Below, piece after piece: positions 20,720 through 32,400 of a stretch of DNA of 64,000 nt. How positions within the stretch are numbered: position 1 is the first letter of the stretch; each line of letters starts with the position of its first letter. This stretch comes from Spinacia oleracea (lineage: Eukaryota > Streptophyta > Magnoliopsida > Caryophyllales > Amaranthaceae). The notes under the pieces are model-generated. The model did no database searches. It was not told the DNA's origin and saw only the letters and a list, made by a program, of their open reading frames with translations. Position numbers and translations under genes: made by a program. The stretch lies in contig NC_079489.1 of assembly GCF_020520425.1 (NCBI RefSeq), forward strand, positions 20,794,001 through 20,858,000, read 5' to 3'.

Positions 20720-22098
20720 TGAAGGAAATAGTGCCCTTGGTCCAAGTATGCATATAATATTAAGTCTAATAAATGCGGTTCAGTATTAATTAACAAGTTA
20801 ATAATTCAGTGAGATGAAGTGAGCTGAATGCCTAGCTAGAGGCCGCTTCAGTTCAAGTGGAATTAATTTATTAATCCACAACTTACTCTTGACTGAACCC
20901 GTAGGGTCACACAAATAGTACGTAAACGGATCAAGTATTTAATGGCATTAAATACTCCATCTATGGATATTCGGAATCGACGGACCTTGGTTTCAGTGGG
21001 AGCTGAGATCGTCACAAGCAAGAAATGAATACTCGGAAAACGATGATATTACCGGAAACGGAAATATGGATCGTATCGGAAATATAAATATTATCCAAGT
21101 CGTAAATGTTGCCGGAAACGGAAACATGGTACGTATCGGAAAATATTAATGGAAATGGAAATATTGCCGGAATCGGAAATATTGTCGGAAACGGAAATAT
21201 TATCGTAATCGGAAAATAATTCCGGAAACGGAAATATTAAATATTTGTTCGAAACGGAAATTAATTCCGGAATCGGAAATATTAAATATTGTTCGTATCG
21301 GAAATGATTTCCGGAATCATAAACTTAATCGGAAGCGTATCGTACGAATTAGCATCGGACAAGGCTCGCTAGACGAAGGCCCAGAACGAAGCCAGGACAT
21401 CGCCCAACAAGCCACACGCATCACCAACACACGCCAAGCCTCGACCAGGCCCAGCGCAAGGCCAGGCCCAGCCAAGGCCTAAGGTGCGCGAGCGGACACA
21501 GGCAGCAGCATGGGCCGAGCGTTGTGCGCTCAGCGTGGGCCGCAAGGCCTGCGCGAGTGTGCGGTGCTCGTGCGATGCTCGTGTACATGCTATACGAATC
21601 CTAAAGCTATCAGGATTCGATATATGATTAAATTCCTAATCCTAAAAGGATAAATTAATTAAATAAGAGTTCTACTAGGATTCTAGTTTAATTAATTCGT
21701 ATCCTAGTAGGATTCCAGTTCCTTTTCCATACCTCTATAAATAGGTTCCTAGGGTCATAATTTATAGACACAATTGAAGTATTATAAAGGTAAGATTTTG
21801 AAGAAAAATCAGCCATACACTTGCACCTAAATAGCCGAAATTCCTAAGCAACCTTAAGGGCGATTCTAGTTGGTCAAGCTTAAGGCGGATCCGGACGTGC
21901 TGTGGACTATCTACGGAGGGACGACACTTGGAGTCCTAAAGACTTGTTCTTGTTCGGTTCGGGCGCAGCTAGGGAGGGCACGCAACAAAGTGTATGCATC
22001 TAAACTATGCTAAATGATTATGTGTAAATAATATGCTTTCCTGGCTTTATGGTTTTTCCGCATGATTTATGTTTTGTCATATGAATCATAACCTAACA
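20720..22098 (+). repeat. 3' LTR of the Copia element (complete, 1379 bp)
   Basis: Runs from TGAAGGAAATAGTG to CATAACCTAACA. It contains a degenerate array of CGGAAA(T/C)-ATT units at about 21040-21310, then a GC-rich block (21380-21590), then AT-rich sequence with TCTATAAATAGG. The two solo LTRs share this three-part structure in reverse. Confidence 0.9.
21040..21310 (+). repeat. CGGAAATATT-type degenerate minisatellite inside the Copia LTR
   Basis: About 15 imperfect units built from CCGGAAACGGAAATATT and GGAATCGGAAATATT. The reverse complement appears in the solo LTRs at about 34480-34720 and 51420-51710, so it is a fixed feature of the LTR family and may bind factors or shape the promoter. 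Confidence 0.8.
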
Positions 22099-22625
22099 GA
22101 TAATATCTTGGGAAATTGAAATATCATGCTAGGTCCCTTAAATCAATCTAAACCAGATAATCACGATCGATCTAGTATTATGTGTTGCATATTGTTAAAA
22201 TCAATTCAGATTAGTTTAATAGTTTACGCATGTCCCTTCAATTATTTATGCTGAGCTAGTAAGGATATCCTGCCTCTGGAGTTATCGAAGAGCTAGTACT
22301 CCTCTCGGTAGTTACAGTCCCCCGAACCCTCAATCTCTACCCTGCGGGTGTACGTTGAGCGATCCCCACACCAGGGATCACAAGAGAACCTATGGCCGTC
22401 GTGGTCAAACATAATTGCACTCCCTTTATGTCACGATAACCGGGTTTTGTCAATTTTTCTCATTGTCGTTAAAAACTGAATGGCGACTCCTATATTACTA
22501 GTCAATTGGGTGTAAACTCACAGGAAATCCAATTACACTTGATTTGACAAAAAGAAACGTCACGCCCACGAGGGACGAGGTCACGCATTAGCCTCGTGCT
22601 TTTTCGACCCCCTCACACGTATTAT
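22099..22625. other. Unclassified relic, possibly a degraded Ty3/gypsy (Tat/Ogre-like) LTR
   Basis: No gene. The stretch around 22440-22500, with CCGGGTTTTGTCAATTTT followed by GAATGGCGACTCC, reminds me of LTR ends of plant Tat/Ogre elements, but no second LTR or coding part is present. The assignment is from memory of such sequences and is weak. Confidence 0.25.
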
Positions 22626-22649
22626 GTCATGGATAACCAAAAATCAATA

Positions 22650-22716
22650 CAATGAGGTTCGAACACCAGACCTTAAGTGTAGATGATAGCTCTCATTACC
22701 ATCTTAACCAACCAAC
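22650..22716 (-). repeat. tRNA-like sequence, probably a SINE head
   Basis: Read on the minus strand it has a D-arm/A-box-like TGGTTAAGATGGTAATGAG and, about 40 bases on, a B-box-like GGTGTTCGAACCTC. That spacing and order fit a tRNA-derived pol III promoter. It is not a clean tRNA gene: no acceptor stem pairs and no 3' tail was identified. Confidence 0.4.
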
Positions 22717-23121
22717 CATTGTTGTTTATCTCTCCATATTAATTTACAAATAAATGGTGATACATGAAGTCTAAAACAACTAAAATTTATGTAACTTCCA
22801 TGGGATATTTCGGAAAAAAAAATAATAAATTAAAGCATTAGGACAACCATGAGGAAACACGTTAGCATAAGTCTCATAAGCATCAACTATAGGATTTCCC
22901 TACATAGCTGCATATATATCTAATTTGGCGTTTATTAATTTGACGCACTTAGTTCCACGGGAAAACAAAATATACAAATTGTAAGATGATATATATGATT
23001 GAAAAATTACTTGCCATGATAAATGACGTAACGTGTCTATGTAGTTGACGAACTTAACAGATGTTTTTCATTCTATAGAATACAAGTATTTTGGTCATAT
23101 ATTGAGCTCAAGAGAAATATA
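22717..23121. other. Intergenic, nothing recognised
   Basis: AT-rich DNA without supported frames or clear repeats. Confidence 0.5.
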
Positions 23122-23130
23122 AAATTTTAA

Positions 23131-24723
23131 CGGATTTTTCATGAAATACCCCCGAATTTTGGCGTAATTCACCAAATGCCCCTCGACTTTCAGAAATTCA
23201 TAAGATACCCTTATTCCAATACTTAATGTACCAAATACCCCTATGACGTCATCAACCCTATTTAATCCACTTAACCCACCCATTAACCCATTTTTCCCTT
23301 AATTACTTTTTCTTTTCTCTCACCCCTTTCCTTCTTCCTTTCCCATTAACCCACTGTAATACGATTTCACCGGCAGCCACCCCCATTTTCTCTCTCCTCG
23401 CCTTCCTCTTCCTCTCCTCCGCCGCCGCCGTAAAAGTCTCCCCATACACCTTCGGCTCGACCACCACCATTAATTATAAACACAAACAACTGTCTGATTT
23501 CCGGTAGTTCTCATATTTTCCGGCTTCTCTAATCAATTTTTCCGGTAAAAATCAATTAATTTTTTGGGCAAAAATCAACCAATTTTTTGTGCGAATTAGA
23601 AATTGAAATTCCGGAAACTCGGAATTGCCTATGTCGGAGACTCGGATCTTGGAATTGTGGATTAAAGATGAATTTGGGAAGATCAATAAAAAATACGAGT
23701 AGTTTATGCCTGAAAATTAGAGATTTTGGTAAGAAATCATATACTGAAGATGTAATTGCGAAAAATCTACAGTTGTGTGTCGAGATCCCTTTGCTGTACG
23801 TAATTGCTATGTTGTTCGTTTTTTCTACCTGGAATTCAGGAGTTTGGATTTTTTTTTATTATTATTTTGATTAATTTTGTGCAATCAATTGATTGAATTT
23901 CTGGGGAATTTGCGGAATAGGATGTGGATGTAATTGTGGGAGGAGAGAGAGTTGATAATTGACATAGAATTGAGGTCAGAATTCGAGGTTGCAAGATCAA
24001 CAAAGACCTACAAATCAATCCTTTTGTATTCTCTATGAAGCAGCAAATCAAAGCCTTAAGAAGAACGGTATGCACATCCCTCCTTGGAGAAAAGCTGATA
24101 ATTATGTTCAATCCAATTGGCTCTCCCCACCTACCCGGATCTCCACCACCACAACTGCCATTGTTACCGCCACTCCACCACTGAGCCCACTCTCCCCAAT
24201 GACCTTTATAACCAACTCCGACGGGCCGAGCCCATTTCTTAAAATCTATGTTGGAAACTCGGAATTTGGAATTTTGGATTAGAGATGAAGGGGAAAGGTC
24301 TGTAGGAAGGGAAGGGGTTAATTAATTAGGGAAGGAGGTAAGAGGAGATATGGTGTTGTTATTGTAGTTTGGTGGCGGAGCAGCTGGCGGCAGACATGGG
24401 TGAAAGAGGAGATATGGTGGTGTTATTGTTGGATATGATATCTTGATTTCTGGGTGGATTAGTGGGTTAATGGGTGGGTTAATTTGGTTTGTTAATGGGT
24501 GGGTTGATTATGGGTGTTAATTAGAGATTAGTTGGGTTAATGAGACGATAATGGGTTGATTATAGGTTTGATGACGTCATTAAATATATTTGGTGGATTA
24601 AGTTTTGAAATAGGGGTATTAAGTACATTTAGTATTGGAATAGGGGTATTTTATGAATTTCTGAAAGTCGAGGGGCATTTGGTGAATTACGGCAAAATTC
24701 GGGGGTATTTCATGAAAAATCCG
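23131..24723. mobile_element. Non-autonomous Mutator-like element (MULE), 1593 bp
   Basis: The first and last ~95 bp are near-perfect inverted repeats beginning CGGATTTTTCATGAAATACC. Both ends also share an inner TGACGTCATCAA. The element is flanked by an exact 9-bp duplication AAATTTTAA (23122-23130 and 24724-24732), the MULE signature. The interior has a C/T-rich stretch (about 23290-23470) and short frames, the longest at 23587-23874 (95 codons), none matching a transposase. It could be a Pack-MULE carrying host sequence, but I do not recognise a donor. Confidence 0.85.
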
Positions 24724-24732
24724 AAATTTTAA

Positions 24733-25420
24733 TTATTCAATGTAGCAACCGGGATATCACCCGGGCCACACACTAGTTAAGTCCTAAAAAACAGGGCCTA
24801 ATTAAATTACTCAAAAGTGGGCTCGTAAGATAAAGAAGAGATACTATAAAATGAAATAATCTAATTTCCAATTTTAAACTAAAAATTCCAGATCATAAAC
24901 TTTGAGCGTTTTAGTAGGCTTTTAGATACCTTGCTAGTTGCCATTCACAAACATCATAATCTAGATTTATACACTACGTATATTATACAATGCACAATTA
25001 TTTTTTCCCTCCAGAATTTCACATATTTAATTATTGTTTTAAATTTTTATGTTTTTTATAAGTTGAGTTGTACAATAATTTTTTCTTGCAAATAATAAAG
25101 ATGTTAAAATATTTATTGTTGAGTAAATTATGGAGTGATCACATTCTTTTTATTTTATTATATAAAGGAATGCATGAGCGGCATAAATAATGATTGCCTA
25201 TTTTACCCTTTATTAAAATTTAAAAAATAAAAATAAATTAAACACAAAGATATTTATATTACAATATAAAAGGGGACTAACTTAAAAGATATTGACTAAA
25301 ATCACCAAATATTAAAGATAAGGAAAAAATATCAATAAAAGGGAAAAAAGTAATTAACCAAATAAGTATTATTGTGCGTGCGTTTTTAAATTTTAAGCAT
25401 GCATCGCGTGCATAGAAAAC
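24733..25420. other. Intergenic, nothing recognised
   Basis: AT-rich, with short runs of A/T and no supported frame. Confidence 0.5.
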
Positions 25421-25422
25421 TA

Positions 25423-26719
25423 CTCCCTCCGTCTCTTTTTGTTTTTTACGTTTTCCTTTTTGGGTATTTCAAAATATTCTTTACCTTTCCTTTTATATTA
25501 TCACATAAATAATTTCATATTCTATCAAAATTTGTGTCCAATTATTGTTTTAACCAATTAATCTTTGGGTCATTTAATCTCGGGTTTTTCTCTTTGGTAG
25601 CCATGAACTTTTGCAAATTTTCAATGGTAGCAAATTTTTTGCCATATTTTCTTAAATAGCATTAGTTTTTAAAAGTTTCTCCATGATAGCATTGTTCTTT
25701 TAAGTTGTAACTAACACTTATAATATAAAAATATATTAAACTAGCTAACCTAATTTTGTACCCGACCCACGTTGACCTTGGATAAATCAGAAATTAATTG
25801 AATTTTTTCGGCAAAAACGACATCACATAAGGAAGCTTACTTCCCTGCTTATCCTTCTTCTTCAACGAGCACCACTTCATCAATCAACAATCACCACTCA
25901 CCACGTACCATAATCACAAAACAAACCCCATTCCATCACCTTCCCCAGCCGACAACGAACACAGCGGAGTTTAACCTCCTCTAGCGACTGCCAATTCGAC
26001 CCCATTAACGCGAGAATTCACGGTTGCAAACAAACCACCATGACCACCTTCTCCGGCCAACATTACCAAAACTAAGTGACCCATAAGATTCCCCTCTACG
26101 TTGGGTATACAAAAGCTTGGTAAGGCAAACCTCAAAATGACAAGAAGATTTACATACAATGGCTGCTAAGATCAAATCCTTCTCGTCGTCTTTACTGTAA
26201 GAAGCCATTTGATCAGTTAAATGATTTTCCCACCCGTTACATACAATGTTGGCCACTGATGTGCTTGAATTAATCACTTCTGGGTCTTAACTCCTTATTA
26301 GCTTCTTATTCATTAACTCCTTATTTGAAATAATTCATTAACTCCGAAAAAATAAGCAAGAAGAGGAAAAAGACGGATAAGTTAATTAGCTGCTAATTAT
26401 ATAATATTGCTATATTAGAGAATTTTTTTAAAATTAATGTTATTTGAGAGAACTTGGCAAATATTTTGTTACCATTGAGAATTTGCAAGAGTTGATGGCT
26501 ACCAATGAGAAAAACCCTTTAATCTCTCACACTTTTCCATTGGGACATTAAATTTTTCTCATTTTTCAATATCAGAATTTTGATAAAAGTGAAAACATTA
26601 TAAACAAACGTAATTTATCTTGTTTAAATAAAAAAGTTAAGGAATCTCGATGCAAATTAAATTTTCGTTAAAATGCGTGAAAAATACCAAACGTAAAGAA
26701 CAAAAAGAGACGAAGGGAG
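25423..26719. mobile_element. Stowaway-type MITE split by a nested element
   Basis: Terminal inverted repeats CTCCCTCCGTCTCTTTTTG at the left and its complement (CAAAAAGAGACGAAGGGAG) at the right, with TA duplications at 25421-25422 and 26720-26721, as expected for Tc1/mariner-derived Stowaway MITEs. Without the nested 25582-26517 insertion and its duplicated target it would be about 350 bp. Confidence 0.8.
25582..26517. mobile_element. MULE-like element nested in the Stowaway MITE, 936 bp
   Basis: Ends are inverted repeats of about 60-100 bp (GGGTTTTTCTCTTTGGTAGCC at the left, its imperfect complement at the right). An exact 9-bp duplication TTTAATCTC flanks it (25573-25581 and 26518-26526). 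No coding domain was recognised inside; minus-strand frames at 26005-26277 look incidental. Confidence 0.8.
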
Positions 26720-26721
26720 TA

Positions 26722-27456
26722 GTTCTTTTATTGCATCTAAATGCAACTCCTTTGTTTGTATTAGAAATCAAACTTCTACATGCCCCTATTTGCCGTTTGG
26801 TATCGTTTTTTGTTTTTTTTCGTGTTTTATGTTTTTAAGAAAACTAAAAAGAAAAATATGGAAACTATAAAAAGTGATTTCCACGGTTTTATAGTCAAAA
26901 TCAACAGACTTAATATAGGCATAAGTGTTTTTTTTTAAATGGTTCAATTTAAATCATATATAATGTTGAATTGGTTATAATTAATTATTTTTTAATGTTT
27001 ACTGAAAAAACAAGCTAATTTTTTAAAATTCGTGTATTATACGAGAGCTAAGTCGGCTAACTAGTACCATAAGAATTAATGAAGAACCAGGGTACACACA
27101 TAACACAAACCAGAGATAATACACATGATTAGGTCATGAGTACTTCATATTTTTCTGTTATTATAGTTTGCACTTGAATTATAATATAAAAGGACAACAA
27201 GTACAAATTATTGTATTGCACATGTTCCTATTGATCATTAAGATTCTTCCAACTAGCATGTTATATTATTTCTACTGCTTCACGTTATTGATCCTGTAGC
27301 GATGTATACTCTTCATTTCCAAAAACTTGTTAGTTTTACTTTAGAAAGACCGGTGGTATATATACAATGGTCAACACGTCATGTGTTCGAATTCCTTCTC
27401 TCTTTTATAATACTTCGTATAAAGTACCTTTAATAAACCATTCGAAGAAATGAAAA
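26722..27456. other. Intergenic, nothing certain
   Basis: AT-rich. A GTGTTCGAATTCC string near 27385 resembles a B-box, but I see no convincing A-box. Confidence 0.4.
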
Positions 27457-27917
27457 ATTACAGGGGATATGAATGTCAAGTCAAGTAAATTAGTAGATCC
27501 TAGTCAAAATAGACTCTCTTTTTTATCTATCCTTTCTTATTAATGAAAACTAAAGCCAAAATCAGAAAATATTTAGGTTCTTAATAAAACGCACCATTAA
27601 AGAAAATGATTCAATTTGAGAAAAAAAAAATCAAGGAAGATTAATAATCTCATTGAAAAAATCTCGCCGTGATAAATATTATTTTACACGGGGATTGCCT
27701 ACTAAACACATTACAAATTAGGATGAGAAAAAGAAAAAAAAAAAAAAAAAGACCCTAAGCTTCCAATTGATGGTGAAGCCATTGGGGATGGCAAATAACC
27801 ATACTCCTAAAAACTAAAAAGGTAAAAAAAATAATTACTTCACATAATTATATTTTGGTTTTTTTGGTTTTTAATAAGTTGGCTTCTCCAAAGCATTATC
27901 CAAAATAACATATTATC
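27457..27917. repeat. Copy 1 of a duplicated ~461-bp segment (probable donor)
   Basis: Matches 46237-46702 almost base for base; the differences I see are homopolymer lengths. It starts about 100 bp beyond the stop codon of the minus-strand gene at 28017-28872, in that gene's 3' flank. Here it sits in ordinary single-copy-looking DNA, whereas the other copy lies between transposon-type palindromes. It has no coding potential, no terminal inverted repeats and no flanking duplication. Confidence 0.85.
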
Positions 27918-28016
27918 TACATGGACACAAATGCCGAGGTGAACGGGCCAATAAGAAGAAATGGGCCGAATTGGGTATGGATAAGTGAACCCAAAGTAAG
28001 GCCCATTTGGATGGAG

Positions 28017-28872
28017 TCAGGACGTCATATTGCAGGCTCCGGGCTTGGATTTATCCAACATAGACCACATGACCTGGACATCCTCGTATGTGCAAGCCAT
28101 CACCTCTCCATGTAAAGCCATCACTGTATTCTCATTTTCTGTTCATTCAATCATTTACCAAAAATATAATTAGATTCATTTCCAATTATTTAATTAAGTT
28201 AAACAAACGTAAAACAATAATAAAGAATAAAATAATATTAATACGCATTCGGAGTAACTTTATTTTCTTAATTAGAGTAAGCGTCGGCAAGATTATAACA
28301 AATAACTATTGATAAAAACGATTTCATGGTAAATAGGAGTAACTCTAATTTTTATTGGTTGAAATGTTGGATTTAGCAAGATTTTTGTAGGAAATTATAG
28401 GAATTTAAAATTGATTACTTAAGGATTTGATGCAATTTTATGTGTATATGCCATTTCATTCATGATCAATTCATCAACAATATTAATTTCTCCTACATAT
28501 TTGAGATCTAATTAAAATGAATAGTAATACTTCAAATATAAAATCAATATTCATATAACATGGAGAAACTTATCTAATCTATCAATTCAATTTCTCTGAT
28601 TTAGTTGTCACGTTACTGATTTAAGTTACGAGTATATCATTACAAGTTTACATACAAATCAGTGCTTCTGAATTTAGTTGTGACATTACTGGTTTCGGTT
28701 ATAAAACATGACAACAAATTGTGGACAAAGGTAACCGATGTAAAGACTTTGGGAAAATGTAGAAAGAAGAAGTACCTTGCTTAGATTTCTTATCCTTTGG
28801 AGGTTGATGTTTGACAAAGGTGCAAGCTTTTTTGAAAGGAGAGGTAATAGTTTTAACCCAAGATGCTGCCAT
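28017..28872 (-). CDS. Small conserved plant protein, two exons, 67 aa
   Basis: Exon 1 is 28776-28872, the intron 28124-28775 (GT...AG, 652 bp) and exon 2 28017-28123. The splice joins phase-1 ends in frame. The product begins MAASWVKTITSPFKKAC, continues with a basic Lys/Pro segment (residues ~21-32), and ends with a conserved-looking block GEVMACTYEDVQVMWS (residues ~38-53) before MLDKSK and a short tail. I recognise this N-terminal/C-terminal pairing from unnamed small proteins in many plant genomes; I know of no established function. No signal peptide or membrane segment is evident. A minus-strand TATA box lies about 170 bp upstream of the ATG. The splice signals, intact frame and family resemblance make this the one convincing host gene in the window. 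Exon 2 is short and easily missed. Confidence 0.85.
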
Positions 28873-29042
28873 TTTCTCTCCTTTTTTTTTATAATTTTTT
28901 TTTTTTGTGTTTGTGTAAATATATATGAGTATATGAATGAAAGTATGCTTTTTTGCTGACAATATAGATAGATAAAGAGATGATGTTTTTATGATTTTTT
29001 TGGCACAATGGACTGACCTTTCATCAGTTCTTCAAGATGGGT

Positions 29043-29052
29043 CTTATATATA
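29043..29052 (-). promoter_or_regulatory. TATA box of the small two-exon gene
   Basis: The minus strand reads TATATATAAG, 171-180 bases upstream of the ATG at 28872. This predicts a transcription start near 29015 and a ~140-base 5' UTR that is rich in A/T and homopurine/pyrimidine runs. Confidence 0.55.
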
Positions 29053-29644
29053 CCAAGATGTGTAGGAACCCCCCTCCCAAATATTTTTATTAATATTTTT
29101 TAATAAATTTAATTCAATTTAATTTAAATAAAGAAAAAAAAAGTGAAAAAATAGTAGTAGAAAGAAAGATAAGGGGTGGCCGGGTGGGAAAAGGAGAAGG
29201 CAAGATCCGTGAGATGAGCCAAAGAGGGAGGGTGAGAAGAAAGAGGGAAGATGACATGATTTCTTTTGTTATATTATTTTTATTTATTTTATGTTTTAAT
29301 TCATTATTTTTTAAAATTTTATTTAAGTAATATTTTATCAGCTAATAATCCTAATATCATGTCAAACCGACCACTTCAAATACTTACTTTGAGTGTTATT
29401 TTCGTCTGATGAAATCTGAACTTATACAATTTATTGTACCTGTTTAGTTTAACTGGACTTGGTAGGACCTAATTAAAACTTATTGGACCTGATTGTAAAA
29501 GAGTACTCCGTAACTCATAAGACTTGAAACAAACTTACTAACCTGATTGTATCTTATCTGAAATTACTGGACATAAAATGAAAAGAACACACCCTTAACT
29601 TTCATTTCAAACCTATTATGAGGTAGTATTTATTTGGACGAAAA
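29053..29644. other. Upstream flank of the small gene, nothing else recognised
   Basis: Presumably includes the rest of its promoter. Purine-rich at 29130-29260. No frame supported. Confidence 0.4.
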
Positions 29645-29954
29645 TGATAAAGGTCGCAACATGCGACCTTTAAGCCGTGTCACAATGATGACATGGCATG
29701 CTTATGTGTCGCGATTTAAATAAGAAATTAAAATATTTAACTTATATATTCTATTATACATGTTTCAAAAAAAGGTAGGAAAATCTTAATATTCTAATTT
29801 CTTTCCTTCTTTATATTGATTAACGTATTTACATAATTTCATAGTAAAAATATTATAATGACGCATAGCCTACGTGGCGCATACATGTACCAATTATACT
29901 TCAACACGTAAGATTACGACAACTAAATGTAGTCGCAACTTGCGACCTTTATCA
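29645..29954. mobile_element. Short TIR element (MITE)
   Basis: Starts TGATAAAGGTCGCA and ends with its complement TGCGACCTTTATCA. Each end is itself near-palindromic (GGTCGCAAxxTGCGACC). No clear target duplication was found, so the superfamily is unassigned. Confidence 0.55.
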
Positions 29955-31872
29955 TCACCCTTATTTGGATACTCCGTACAAGATAGGATAGGTGATATAA
30001 TTATACGAAGTATAATACATAGTCTGATAAAGAGTAATTTGTGAGACGGTCTTTCAAAGATTTGTTTTTTAATTTTAATGATTTTTAGTGTATTTAAAAA
30101 ATGTAAACATCATAGGTAAGCAAATGAAATTGGGGGGGACTAACTATTAAAACAAGTTCTGAAGCAAGCACATGCGGCACGCTCTCTACACTAGTGAACA
30201 CGTGAACCAACTTTATTTTTTGGGAATGTGACGCCTAACCTCCCTTAATCTTTGTATCATTGGATTGGGGAGCTTTTGATTTTTCTTTGCCCATTCTATT
30301 ATTATCTTTGTTGAGCTCTTCAAAGCATTTTTTGCAATTTTTACTACGACCCAAGAAGATATATAGGATAGTCTTGGGTAACGTCCTTTGATAGGGTTCG
30401 TTTGTTGCAAGTTTGGTTCGGGTCAATAAAAATATCATGTAACTGATAAGGTATTTGTTGTGAGTCAGTTTAATTGTATATATTGTGAATCAGGTTAATT
30501 ATATAACTGATAAGTTACTTGTTGGCCAGTATTTATTTTGATTCTTATAAATTACTTGTAAACTTTTACCCTTTTAAATTGGCCGATAGATTTCTCAATT
30601 TTTAGATTAGAGAAAGCACTTATATATCAACTTGAAATACAATCAGTTTATGTCATACGTATATTAAATACGGAGTATTAATTGATTTGATCATGTCAGC
30701 TTGTATTCATGTCAAAATCATATTACATAACTCATTCCTTTTCTAGTATAAGTTGCATAATTTTGAGTTGGGTAAATCAAATTAGATCACTTTTATTGGG
30801 TGTATTCTTGGTGTACTAATTATTTGTCAAACAAGAAGTTAGTTATTAACGTTCGATGTTAGTTATTCAAAGTTTGGCTCATTTATTATACATGTAGTGA
30901 TAGTAATTGAAATTTGGTACCACCGTCATCTAATATATCGTTTGATGTCATTTGACATATTTATTTGGAAAATTCCCATCACTACACTTGTATCGTTACT
31001 TTAATGGCTTATGATGTTATGCACGTCTACGGTACACCTAATATTAATTACCAATAGTAAAAATTATACTAATGACTTTGATTGCTTATTCCACTAAATA
31101 TCTTAATTGTGGTTGATCATTAAATTAAAATTAAAAAACATTGAAAATAAAAAACAAATAAAAGGCAAAACTAAGATCTATTACATTATACTAAAACTGA
31201 CACCAGATATAACACGTGTCATTTCCTAGTGGAAAAAAATTCCGCAAAAATTTTTCTTCTTTTTTTCATTTATTTATTTCAATTAACTTTTATGAAAAAG
31301 ATTCAGTATTTTGACTAAAATTTTGTCATTCCTGATTTATTTGATTATGTCAAATGATTATTTTAATCAATTAAATTCATTCGAGTATTTAATTTCGCAC
31401 AATTTCTCGTTTAAATATTAAATCTCTCACATTTTTCCAATGTCCTATTTTGAATAAAAGTAAAAACATTATAAATAAACGTAATTTTCATTGTATGAAT
31501 TTATTAAAATAAAAAAATATATCTCAACATATTATTATTATTTGTTAAATAGCGTGCATAATATAAAAATGTAAAGAATAAAAAGGGACAACAAGTAAGG
31601 AGTTAGGAAAATCTTCTTCACAAGTGAAATTCAAGAGTGATCTATGTCGTGGTATGTCTGCATGCAATGACCATGCAAGATCATGGACGTCGTACATAAT
31701 TTGTTGCTCGTTCAATTAGATTCGTGTACAAATGGTGAGCTCTGGTTGTCTAGAACGGTTGAGGAATTGCTTTTTATTCCATAATAAATTGAATTTTCAA
31801 ATGAACATTGAACTTGATCTTGCAAAATATTACTCCAACATACAATTAGTAAACTATATAATTATAATATTC
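29955..31872. other. Gene-poor AT-rich DNA with MITE fragments
   Basis: Minus-strand frames at 30213-30438 look protein-like over a short stretch, but I cannot name them and see no start context. About 31400-31610 resembles the right half of the Stowaway MITE at 25423-26719, suggesting a decayed copy. Confidence 0.4.
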
Positions 31873-32190
31873 TACTAACTCTGTTTTATAATGATTTTTA
31901 CAGTTATTATTTGTATAAATATTAAGACAAAAATGGGGAGTAAGTGTGTAAAAAGGTGGGTGACTGTAATAATATATGAATAAAGTAAGTGAGGGAGTGT
32001 TAAAAAATGGGTAGGTGTAAGAACAAAAAAAAAAAAAAAAAAGTAAATAAAAAAGTAATAAATATTGTGAGGTAAAGAGGGGTAAGATAGTAAAGTTTTA
32101 TGTCAAAAATAATATAAACCACAATTTAAAAAACAGATTAAAACAGATTAAAACATAAAGTGTAAAGAATACTTTGAAAAGGAGGTAGTA
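31873..32190. mobile_element. Decayed Stowaway-like MITE
   Basis: CTACTAACTCTGTTTTATAATG at the left pairs imperfectly with the complement of the right end (TTTGAAAAGGAGGTAGTA). The ends are too degraded to confirm TA duplications. Confidence 0.35.
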
Positions 32191-32400
32191 ATACATATAC
32201 TTCGTATTTTTCAAAGCAAGTCGTAACCCCTTCAAAAAAAGCTTGTAGGAGGGAAGTGGAGTGTAACCTATTTTGATCGACAACGAGTATTAAAGGATCC
32301 CTAAGTAGAAATTTGAAATTGAAACTAAGAATTAATTTTAAAATTTATAAAATTAGAAAATGTTATTAATGACGCATGAATCATCTAGATTGTCTGATTA

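Larger units (their letters stand above)
12396..22098 (+). mobile_element. Ty1/Copia LTR retrotransposon with 5'-truncated LTR
   Basis: A 9.7-kb element: truncated 5' LTR (12396-13274), PBS, 2.6-kb leader, gag-protease-integrase and RT-RNase H in one frame split by a single stop, 3' untranslated part, and a complete 3' LTR (20720-22098, TGAAGGAAATAGTG...CATAACCTAACA). The integrase-before-RT order makes it Copia (Pseudoviridae-type). The missing ~500 bp of the 5' LTR and the missing tail of the element 2 LTR meet at 12395, pointing to a deletion across the junction. Two solo LTRs of the same family lie at 33624-35056 and 50597-52033. Confidence 0.9.

Noticed and set aside
27355-27405. B-box-like GTGTTCGAATTCC
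   Set aside because: No convincing A-box or stem pairing upstream.
30213-30438. Two overlapping minus-strand frames that look somewhat protein-like
   Set aside because: No recognisable family, no splice or promoter support, and two frames compete; left as unknown.
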